Below are positions 8,236 to 15,483 of a stretch of 31,656 nt of DNA, piece after piece; the stretch's first letter is position 1, and each line of letters opens with the position of its first letter. Origin of the DNA: an uncultured Acetatifactor sp. (lineage in GTDB: Bacteria > Bacillota > Clostridia > Lachnospirales > Lachnospiraceae). Where the stretch lies: contig NZ_CAJUCP010000006.1 in assembly GCF_910585425.1 (NCBI RefSeq), positions 69,597 to 101,252 on the forward strand, read 5' to 3'. The notes beneath the pieces are model-generated. The model saw nothing but the letters and a program-made list of their open reading frames with translations, did not search any database and was not told where the DNA came from. A program made the position numbers and the translations under genes.

Positions 8236-10551
8236 ATGGTCACTCTGTACAAAGAAGAGAAGCTCCGGGAGGTTGCGCTTTATTGTATGTGCGATAAAGT
8301 AGTGCAGCAGTCTGTGGTCTGTGAACTGGTAAAACTGTACGACAATACTTTTTTGGATTCCGTCTGCGCGTACAGACCGGGAAAGTCGGCGCTGGCGGCA
8401 TTAGAGATACTATCTGGAAAAATCAGGAGCGAAAACTACGAATGGGCTCTGAGACTGGATATCGAACATTTCTTTGACACCATCTCCATGGACAAGCTAT
8501 GCGGCATCCTGCGGCAGCGCATCAAGGAAGATGATGTGTTGGAACTGATTGCGAAAATCTGTACTGCGCCAGGAATCACGGAAACCGGAGAGCTGAAGGA
8601 AAAACACAGCGGAATCCATCAGGGTTCTGCTCTGGCTCCCGTGCTGTCCAATCTATATCTTGCGGAATTCGACCGGGAAATGGACATGAGAAGCGATTTT
8701 TACATACGGTATTCCGATGATATGATTATGCTGTCCAGAAGCAGACAGAAGCTGGAGGAGATATGCGCCAGGGCAGCGCTGCTTTTGGAGAAGCTGGGGT
8801 TGGCGCTGAACCAGTCAAAAACAGCGCTCTTGTCTGTAGAAAGCGGCTTCGATTTTCTGGGCTATCATTTCGATAAGCGGGGGAAGACAGTCCCGGAAAA
8901 GGCGGAGGCCGGATTGCAGGAGAGGCTTGAAGCCATATGGCTCACTGACAGGCCTTTGCCGCTTAACGAGAAACTGAAAAAGGGAGCGGAAATCCTTGGG
9001 GGCTGGGAGCAATATTATAATGAGGAGCGGGAAATTGCTTCATCCTGTGAATTTGCGGTTGTAGCTTATATGATGTGGAATAAGGAGGCCGATATCGAAA
9101 GGCTCCAAAAAAGCAGGGAAAGCTTCCGAAACAGCAACCGGGAGATCTGTCTGTGCCTCTGTAGTTTCTGGGAGAAATTTTCCCACAGGAGGATGGCGCT
9201 GTATGAGATGGAAGACTTTCAGGGCATAGCGGATATGGACAGGGATATAGAGATATCTGATATTTACATAGATGAGTTGTCAGGGCTTTACAGGAGACTG
9301 ATGGACGGGGAAACAGAAGAGCTGCTGGTAAACATCATGCAGGTGTATTCGGATGTGGGGGCTTTTATGAAGGCAGCAGCACTTATGGACAGGGTATCGC
9401 GTCTTCACGCTTTATCTGGGAAAGAGAGCCGTCCGATAATGGTGGGATCAGCGGAGGAACAGGAAGGGGAACCGGAACCCGTCAGGCTGACAGAGGAACA
9501 GATAAGGATATATATGGAAAACTTTGTGGGGCGCGAAGATACCTACGTGATACAGGATGTGGACAAGCATGGCAGACTGGGTTACATACAGGTTATGGAG
9601 CCTTTGACGGAGGAGGTGCTGCAGGAGCATTTCTGTGGCAGGCGCACGGTCGGAACCTATGTACAGAGAAGCAACGGTACGGCAAAATTCATGGTAATCG
9701 ATATCGATATATCGAAGAAAATACTCCTGGAAACAGGAAATAACGATGATATGCTGCAGCCATACATGCAGAAAGCGGCAAATCAGGTACAGAGGCTCCT
9801 GGAGGAGCTGCGGAAGCTGGGATTGTGCGGATGGACGGAGGAAAGCGGCTACAGAGGTTACCATGTATGGATTCTCTTCACAGAGTGGGTTTCGGTTCGA
9901 TACCTGAACATGCTGCAGGATATTTTGGAAGAGCGCATGGGAAAAATTTCGGGAGAGGTCACGCTGGAATTTTTCCCCAATAAATCCAGGCTGAAGCCGG
10001 GGAAGATGGGACAGGCTATCAAACTGCCTTATGGATATCATGGAAAGACGGGAAGACAGAGCCGCCTGCTGGATGAAAAATTCCGCCCGCTTTCCAATCC
10101 CGGGGAATTTATTGCGGGTATGGGAAAGTATACCGATTTTGCGCTCAAAAGGATTTTGAATACAACAGCATCTTCAAAAAGCGCTACAGTGAGGGAGAGC
10201 AGGGTGGACGAGGATATCAGTGCGTTTGGTTCTCTTTCCAACACGATCGGGCTGGTGCTGAAGCGGTGCAATCTGATGCGCTACTTATGCCAGAAAGCCA
10301 GGACGACAGGATATCTGTCCCATTTCGAGCGGATGTCGGTGCTGTATGTCTTCGGACTGCTACCCCTCTCCTGTTCTCCATGCGATTCAGGCTGGGGAGG
10401 AATCGGGAGGCAATATTACGGTTCCCACAAGCCGCACATTGTCCAAAGAAAAGGAGAGCAGGGTCTTAGAAGAGCTGAATATCAACAAGCGGGTACAGGG
10501 GATAACTGGAAAGATTCTGGAACTGAAAAGACAGAAGCGGGGGCTCGATAA
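8236..10551 (+). CDS. Reverse transcriptase fused to archaeo-eukaryotic primase (RT-CAPP-like), damaged at the C-terminus
   Basis: From ATG 8236 this reads 771 residues. Residues 1-230 are a group II intron-like reverse transcriptase: LRLDIEHFFDTIS (D75), HQGSALAPVLSNLYLAEFD, the active site YSDD (159-162) and FDFLGYHF. Residues of about 415-640 form a TOTE/CAPP-type primase: D489 and D491 in FMVIDIDISKK, GYRGYHVWILF with H543, then EFFPNKSRL and QAIKLPYGYHGKTG. RTs beside cas1 allow spacers to be taken from RNA, and CRISPR-associated primase-polymerases are linked to adaptation. The RT lacks its extreme N-terminus, beginning inside the KxR fingers motif, because it was probably joined to the cas1 stub by deletion. 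After about base 10370 the frame no longer looks like protein of this family; the proper C-terminus continues in another frame (10346-10684). The catalytic centres look intact. Confidence 0.8.
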   Translation: MVTLYKEEKLREVALYCMCDKVVQQSVVCELVKLYDNTFLDSVCAYRPGKSALAALEILSGKIRSENYEWALRLDIEHFFDTISMDKLCGILRQRIKEDDVLELIAKICTAPGITETGELKEKHSGIHQGSALAPVLSNLYLAEFDREMDMRSDFYIRYSDDMIMLSRSRQKLEEICARAALLLEKLGLALNQSKTALLSVESGFDFLGYHFDKRGKTVPEKAEAGLQERLEAIWLTDRPLPLNEKLKKGAEILGGWEQYYNEEREIASSCEFAVVAYMMWNKEADIERLQKSRESFRNSNREICLCLCSFWEKFSHRRMALYEMEDFQGIADMDRDIEISDIYIDELSGLYRRLMDGETEELLVNIMQVYSDVGAFMKAAALMDRVSRLHALSGKESRPIMVGSAEEQEGEPEPVRLTEEQIRIYMENFVGREDTYVIQDVDKHGRLGYIQVMEPLTEEVLQEHFCGRRTVGTYVQRSNGTAKFMVIDIDISKKILLETGNNDDMLQPYMQKAANQVQRLLEELRKLGLCGWTEESGYRGYHVWILFTEWVSVRYLNMLQDILEERMGKISGEVTLEFFPNKSRLKPGKMGQAIKLPYGYHGKTGRQSRLLDEKFRPLSNPGEFIAGMGKYTDFALKRILNTTASSKSATVRESRVDEDISAFGSLSNTIGLVLKRCNLMRYLCQKARTTGYLSHFERMSVLYVFGLLPLSCSPCDSGWGGIGRQYYGSHKPHIVQRKGEQGLRRAEYQQAGTGDNWKDSGTEKTEAGAR

Positions 10552-10684
10552 AAATATCGTGAAGCTGGAACAGGAATTAGAGAGGATTTTTGACGGAGCA
10601 GGAATCGAATGCCTGGAGATAGAGTTTGGTATGTTGGTACGACGCAAGCGTGAGCAGGGATATGAATGGGTGGTGGAAATCTGA
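10346..10684 (+). pseudogene. Out-of-frame C-terminal fragment of the RT-primase
   Basis: This frame is shifted relative to the RT-primase reading frame. It starts with SDCYPSPVLHAI, which resembles the YPSPVLHA-type segment near the end of TOTE/CAPP primases. It then runs through a charged coiled coil, ILELKRQKRGLDKNIVKLEQELERIFD, to a stop at 10682-10684. In relatives an alpha-helical stretch of a few dozen residues lies between the LYVFG segment (in the main frame, about 10341-10358) and YPSPVLHA. Here they nearly touch, so an internal deletion with a change of frame is the simplest reading. The fragment has no ribosome site of its own and is probably not translated separately. Confidence 0.65.
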
Positions 10685-10788
10685 CTTGTTGTCTTTTTTG
10701 CAGCACTGGGAAATACTGATGAATGAGGGCGACATTAGTACGGAGTGCTTCTTCCAGGTCATAATGAGGATTTTGCTGTGGACACTGC

Positions 10789-10917
10789 AACGCCCTGCAG
10801 ACGCTGAGCGTGTACTCGGATGGCTATGGCATGTGCCTGGCGCAGAAACATATCGGCGAAAAGACGAACGTTGGTGCCAGGCAGTTACAAGCTGAACATG
10901 GAAAGAAGCCGCTATGA
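10789..10917 (+). pseudogene. Possible transposase remnant (ISAs1-like)
   Basis: One frame reads ALQTLSVYSDGYGMCLAQKHIGEKTN before degenerating. That pattern is like the segment of ISAs1-family (H-repeat) transposases that precedes the conserved EKSNEI motif. Frames on either side are broken by stops, so nothing functional is left. The stretch 10685-11089 holds no gene I can support: this fragment, a small hairpin (CGCAGTG/CACTGCG, 11025-11048) and the start of leader 2. Confidence 0.35.
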
Positions 10918-11089
10918 ACATGTCGCTGGATTACGAAAACGGGGCTAGGTGTTGACGGTATAGGAGAAGCGTTAGAGTCAAAAGGGAAAACTTCCATAAA
11001 ATAGAATATTTATTTATGTTTTTACGCAGTGTCAGAAATGGCACTGCGCGTATAACGATTTATAGGTTTAACCTACTCAAGGTGATTTT

Positions 11090-11257
11090 GAGATTGAAAA
11101 ACAAGGGTTTTTTTGGTATAATATTATACATAAATATGAACAAAGTGTTAACAACCAAATTTAAAGGGTGAAAGAGAGATTTGTCAGAATATTCTGTGAA
11201 TTACGTGCAAAAATGGCTTTGAGAAACCAGTATTTATGCGGCTTCCCAGTACCGAGG
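11090..11257 (+). promoter_or_regulatory. CRISPR leader 2
   Basis: This is nearly identical to leader 1 (4471-4637), including the promoter boxes, GTTAAC, the palindrome CAGAATATTCTG (11185-11196) and the block just before the first repeat. Differences are scattered single bases. The two leaders must derive from one duplication and both kept their key elements. Confidence 0.85.
11094..11122 (+). promoter_or_regulatory. Sigma-A-type promoter of CRISPR array 2
   Basis: TTGAAA (11094-11099), 17 bases, TATAAT (11117-11122). It may also serve the cas10 operon, because array 2 runs to within 27 bases of the cas10 start and no other promoter is evident there. Confidence 0.8.
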
Positions 11258-11629
11258 GTAGAAATGGAGTTGGCCCGATATAGGGCATTGAAACAAAGTA
11301 CTTTAAAACTATCTCCTAAAGCTATTGGCAAGTAGAAATGGAGTTGGCCCGATATAGGGCATTGAAACTTCTCAAGAGCATCTGCAACAGTACCATTAAC
11401 CTGCTGTAGAAATGGAGTTGGCCCGATATAGGGCATTGAAACAGTTTTCCATCTTATCTGAGTTTGTAATCTCAAGAGTAGAAATGGAGTTGGCCCATTA
11501 TAGGGCATTGAAACTAACATAAGTCACTCAATTCCTCTGTTACCAGTAAGTGAAAACAAGGCTGTAGTCTGATAAGGCCATTGATGCAAAAAGCAGAAAT
11601 GGGGCTGATTCGATACAGGGCATTGAAAC
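11258..11629 (+). CRISPR. CRISPR array 2: 4 good repeats plus one decayed terminal repeat
   Basis: Repeats of 37 bases start at 11258, 11332, 11406 and 11478, all of the GTTGG type. The fourth has CATTATA where the others have CGATATA, a change in the hairpin loop only. Spacers of 37, 37 and 35 bases separate them. A further copy at 11593-11629 (GCAGAAATGGGGC... CATTGAAAC) has several changes and lies 78 bases away, about two spacer lengths, so a repeat may have been lost in between. The array has the same repeat and leader as array 1 and is read in the same direction. Confidence 0.95.
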
Positions 11630-11656
11630 AATCTATAAAAATCAGGAGGAGAAATC

Positions 11657-13228
11657 TTGGAAAACGAAAGAGTGCTTGCCATATATGACATAAGAGGGAA
11701 GCAGGAGTACATCTATAGAAGCCGACGGATTCCGGAAATCGTAGGGGCATCCGCCATCATCAGCGATGTTTTTGCCGATTATCTCTATCCAGCAGCGCGT
11801 ACCGTGCGGAACCGGACTGCGGACTGGGGGGAGGACGAGGCGATTTATTCCTATCAGACTGGCCAGGCCAGCCAGGACAAGAATCCGGAGGCTTTTTCCG
11901 TGGAAGCCTTTGAGCGCCGCATGGCAGAGGGAAAGTATATCGGTGAGGTCGTCTACGATGGAGGTGGGAACTTCCTCATGCTCTATCGGGATAAGGAGAC
12001 CTGTATTCAGGTGAACCGGATCTTTACGAGAACCCTGATGCAGCGCACAGGGACATTGAAGGTCTTGTGCACGATTCTGGAGAATCCTGACTTTTCGCAG
12101 TACCGCCAGGACAATGGGAAGCTCTACGAAATGCACCGGAGGAACGAGGCCACAGAGAGCGTCATCTATCCCGTGAACAGCCTTCCCATCAGCCAGGTGG
12201 AGCCGCTCACCTCGAGGCCGCTGTCAGCCAAACGCTGGACTGCAAAGGCGGACGGCCGGGAAAAGATGTCCCTGGAGCGGGCAGCGAAATATGACAAATA
12301 CAGGGAGAAGAAAAAGGATGAGGGCGAGCTGATATTGGACAATATCGTCACGAAGCGGGGCGAGGAGAGCCTGCTGGCTGTAATCTATATCGATGGGAAC
12401 AACATGGGCGCAAAGGTGCAGGCTTGCTTGGAAGGAAATACCACCTACGAAGAGTGCGTCACCAAGCTGAGAATGTTTTCCGCGGGTATCCAGCGGGATT
12501 ATGTGGACGAACGTATTGAGGCAATCAACAAGGTGCTGGACGAGAAATACAAGGATCAGCTCTCCGTGAAAAGAAGGCTCATCGTATCCGCCGGAGATGA
12601 GATGACCATCATCTGCAATGCCAGGGACGCGCTGGAGGTGGTGAGGGCCTATTTCAAGGGCCTGCCCCAGGCGGGAAGCTCCTGTGCGGGAATCGCCATT
12701 TTCCACAGCCATGCGCCCTATGCGGATGCCTACCGGCTGGCGGAGGAGTGCTGCGAATCGGGAAAGCGTGTGATGAAGGAGAAGAAGCTTCGCAATGCCT
12801 GTCTGCTGGATTTCCACTACTGCCAGGGAGCGATGGGTGTGTCCCTGGAGCAGATAAGGCAGCGGGAGCTTCAGGGGATGCCCACGGGCAGGCCTTGGAT
12901 GATTCTTGCCAGGGACAAGACGAAGGGATTCTGCTTTTCCAAGGAGATAGCGGAGAGCTTGGACAAGCTTGGCTGTCACTCCCTGGAGCTGGCTGAGGAG
13001 ATGGCGAAGGTTTTGAACAAGCTGGGACGGAGCAATGTGAAAGGGCTCCTGAACACGGCGTTGAACAGCCCCGCCGACCTGGAGATGGATTTGGAGCGGA
13101 TCAACGCGCACAGGACGGAGCCGGTGGATTTCACATTGGGCGGCAAACTGGACGAAGAACAGAAGCGGAGGCTCCTCTATGACATGGTTCTGGTCTATGA
13201 TTTATGGTTTCAGGGAAAGGCAGATTGA
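11657..13228 (+). CDS. cas10: Cas10 large subunit of a type III-D-like complex, without HD domain
   Basis: The protein is 523 residues from a TTG start, with AGGAGG 7 bases upstream. It opens directly in the first palm-like domain (YDIRGKQEYIYRSRRI, then VGASAIISDVF), so the N-terminal HD nuclease domain is absent, as in type III-D. The second palm has D246-GNNMG where active relatives have DGDxMG, and VSAGDEM (A312-G313-D314-E315) where active relatives have GGDD. Cas10 makes cyclic oligoadenylates from ATP on target RNA binding. Three CARF proteins nearby suggest that signalling was used, but the altered motif leaves activity open. It is the first gene of an operon that runs to 22141. Confidence 0.85.
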   Translation: MENERVLAIYDIRGKQEYIYRSRRIPEIVGASAIISDVFADYLYPAARTVRNRTADWGEDEAIYSYQTGQASQDKNPEAFSVEAFERRMAEGKYIGEVVYDGGGNFLMLYRDKETCIQVNRIFTRTLMQRTGTLKVLCTILENPDFSQYRQDNGKLYEMHRRNEATESVIYPVNSLPISQVEPLTSRPLSAKRWTAKADGREKMSLERAAKYDKYREKKKDEGELILDNIVTKRGEESLLAVIYIDGNNMGAKVQACLEGNTTYEECVTKLRMFSAGIQRDYVDERIEAINKVLDEKYKDQLSVKRRLIVSAGDEMTIICNARDALEVVRAYFKGLPQAGSSCAGIAIFHSHAPYADAYRLAEECCESGKRVMKEKKLRNACLLDFHYCQGAMGVSLEQIRQRELQGMPTGRPWMILARDKTKGFCFSKEIAESLDKLGCHSLELAEEMAKVLNKLGRSNVKGLLNTALNSPADLEMDLERINAHRTEPVDFTLGGKLDEEQKRRLLYDMVLVYDLWFQGKAD

Positions 13229-13230
13229 GC

Positions 13231-15483
13231 ATGGTAAAGTACGGGAAGATAAAAATTGAGCTGAGATCAGATTTCTGCCCGGGCTCGGGATATGCCTGGG
13301 CGGGGGTGATTGACTCCGATGTATCATACGATGCCTGGGGGATTCCCTATGTACCTGCCAGGCGGCTGAAGGGCTGTATGAGGGAAGCGGCGGAACTGGT
13401 GTGTGGGGAGGCCGTGGAAGCGCTGTTCGGAAAGAGCGGCGACGACGGCGTGAAGGGAATCGTCATGGGGAACGCGTATATTCAGGACTACGAAGAGATC
13501 GTGCAGGAGCTTCGGCTGCTGCAGGAGACAGGACGGCGGGAAGCAGCTTATCTGTCGCCCCAGAATATCCTGAAGAGATATACGGGAATCCGGGCCCAGA
13601 CCAGCCTGGAGGAAGAGACGAAGACGGCCAAAGAGAATACGCTGCGGTATATGAGAGTGGTAGGGCAGTACGACCCTCGCAGGGATGGGGAAGCGCTTGC
13701 TTTCTATGCGGCCATAACCTATGACGGGGCATTGGAGCAGGAACTGGAGCGGATCCTCAAGGCCGTGAGGAATATGGGCATGAATCGTAACCGTGGCCTG
13801 GGAAGCGTGCGCTGCAGCCTGGTGGAGATGCAGGCTGCGGAAGCGCGGAAGGCGGTGGCAGGAAGCGGGAGCGAAGATGCACGCATCTGCCTTAGCTATG
13901 TGCTGCGCAATCAGGAACCCCTGTTGATGAGCAGCGAAAACGCGGAAGTCTCGGATTCCTGCATCAGTGGAAAAAGCATCCTTGGAACCCTGGCAGGGGC
14001 TTATCTGCGCCTGGAGGGGACGGATGCGCGCAGCCGGGAATTTGAGGAACTGTTTCTGGATGGAAGCACCTGCTTTACGGACGCGAACCTTACCTTCCCG
14101 CCCGGGGAGGGGAAGGAAGACGCGGCCTGCTGGGGAGCATATTATCCGGCGCCGTTTTATTTGAACAGACTGAAAAAGACTAAAGCGCTGGTCAACCTTC
14201 TTGCAGAGGCACCAAAGGAGACGGCGGCAGATTACGACACAAGAGACGGCAATCTGCCCAAGAAACTGAAAGGCTATTTCGTGCATGAGGCAGAACCCAA
14301 TACATATGATGTGGCGGAGCCGGAGAAAGAGATTCTGTACCATAACAGCGAAAGGGAGCTTCTGTATTCCCTGGAAGCCCTGACGGCGGGACAGTATTTT
14401 GGGGGCAGGATCTACACAAAGAGGAAGTACGGGGAGCTGTTAAAGGAGCTTTTGGAGAAGAGCAATCTTTCCTTTGGAAAATCCAGGACTGCGCAGTACG
14501 GCGCATGCGCGATGGCGGCGCAGGCAGGGATAGCGGATGATGTCCCGGATGTCTTTTGCGCGGAGGAAGGAGAAAGGCTGGCGGTGGTCTTTGCCAGCGA
14601 TGGCCTGTTCCTGGATGCTGCCGCTGGGTATACGGTAAGGTTTGAGGAGGTCAAAAGGCTTGTGGCGGAAAAGCTGGGGATTCCTTATGAACAGGCCGAT
14701 TCCGGAAGCATCCTGCAGACAAAAGAGATAACAGGGTATTATACGGTCTGGAACCTGCGCAGACCCGGAATCCCTGCGGTGAAGGCGGGGAGCGTCCTGG
14801 TGTACACGATACCGAAAGGGGCGCGCTGGGAGAGAAGGATTAGTCCGGGAGAAGCCTTTGTAGGAGAACGAAACCTGGAAGGATACGGGAATGTGCGGCT
14901 TGTATGCTGCAAGAGCATGGCCTATGCCGCCAAATCGGCAAAAGCCGCGGGAGAAAATCCGTCGAGGAGGCCGGAAGAGGCGCCGGAGATGGGAGTGCTG
15001 CGCAGCAGCAGGGATTTCCTGGTATCGATTCTCACGGACGAGATCCTGGAGCATCTGGTCTTCTCCTACACCCAGAACGCTTCCGCGCTTCGGCTGAGCG
15101 CTGCCACGGTAGGGCGGCTCAGCCTGATGCTGCAGGACAGCCTGAATGAGTACAGGGATGACCCGGGGCGGGCCTTTGCGGATTTCTGCCGCAGGATCGC
15201 ATCGATAAAAAGGGCCAGGGAGAACAGGGAGGCCTTCCGTCTGCTGCGGGAGCTGATGTTGAAGGAGAGCCAGGATAAGGAGCGCTATGAGGTGGATTTC
15301 CAGAAGCTGGTGGGGAGAGGAGACCAGCGGCTGAAAGAGGCCGAGGAGCTTTTGCGGCAGCACACCACAGCCGGAGAGTATGAAGAGCGGCTGCTTGGCA
15401 TCTGGGGCATCTATATGGAGAAGATCCTGGCGTATCACAAATATTTGAAAAAGCACGAAGGGGACAGCGAGGATGAGGAATAA
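13231..15483 (+). CDS. Fused RAMP protein: Cas7-Cas5(Csx10-like) with Cas11-like helical C-terminus
   Basis: The protein is 750 residues from ATG 13231, 2 bases after the cas10 stop; ATG 13204 is in frame but lies inside cas10. Residues 1-205 look like a Cas7-type RAMP: AGVIDSDVSYDAWGIPYVPARRLKG near the start and NRNRGLGSVRC near the end. Residues 215-590 are a second RAMP-like unit: ICLSYVLRNQEPLLM, CISGKSILGTLAGAYL, FGKSRTAQYG and FVGERNLEGYGNVRLV, consistent with a Cas5/Csx10 role. Residues 610-750 are purely helical and charged, the size and character of a Cas11 small subunit. The same three-part order is known from type III-D variant complexes. No separate small-subunit gene is present. 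Domain limits are by eye. Confidence 0.7.
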   Translation: MVKYGKIKIELRSDFCPGSGYAWAGVIDSDVSYDAWGIPYVPARRLKGCMREAAELVCGEAVEALFGKSGDDGVKGIVMGNAYIQDYEEIVQELRLLQETGRREAAYLSPQNILKRYTGIRAQTSLEEETKTAKENTLRYMRVVGQYDPRRDGEALAFYAAITYDGALEQELERILKAVRNMGMNRNRGLGSVRCSLVEMQAAEARKAVAGSGSEDARICLSYVLRNQEPLLMSSENAEVSDSCISGKSILGTLAGAYLRLEGTDARSREFEELFLDGSTCFTDANLTFPPGEGKEDAACWGAYYPAPFYLNRLKKTKALVNLLAEAPKETAADYDTRDGNLPKKLKGYFVHEAEPNTYDVAEPEKEILYHNSERELLYSLEALTAGQYFGGRIYTKRKYGELLKELLEKSNLSFGKSRTAQYGACAMAAQAGIADDVPDVFCAEEGERLAVVFASDGLFLDAAAGYTVRFEEVKRLVAEKLGIPYEQADSGSILQTKEITGYYTVWNLRRPGIPAVKAGSVLVYTIPKGARWERRISPGEAFVGERNLEGYGNVRLVCCKSMAYAAKSAKAAGENPSRRPEEAPEMGVLRSSRDFLVSILTDEILEHLVFSYTQNASALRLSAATVGRLSLMLQDSLNEYRDDPGRAFADFCRRIASIKRARENREAFRLLRELMLKESQDKERYEVDFQKLVGRGDQRLKEAEELLRQHTTAGEYEERLLGIWGIYMEKILAYHKYLKKHEGDSEDEE

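Noticed and set aside
10626..10895. An 89-residue open frame as a possible cas2
   Set aside because: No beta-alpha-beta ferredoxin pattern or N-terminal Asp of Cas2; the region looks like decayed transposase sequence.
11025..11048. CGCAGTG/CACTGCG hairpin as a terminator before leader 2
   Set aside because: No T-run on the downstream side of either strand.
11161..11750. Minus-strand open frames over array 2
   Set aside because: Same cause: translated repeats and spacers.
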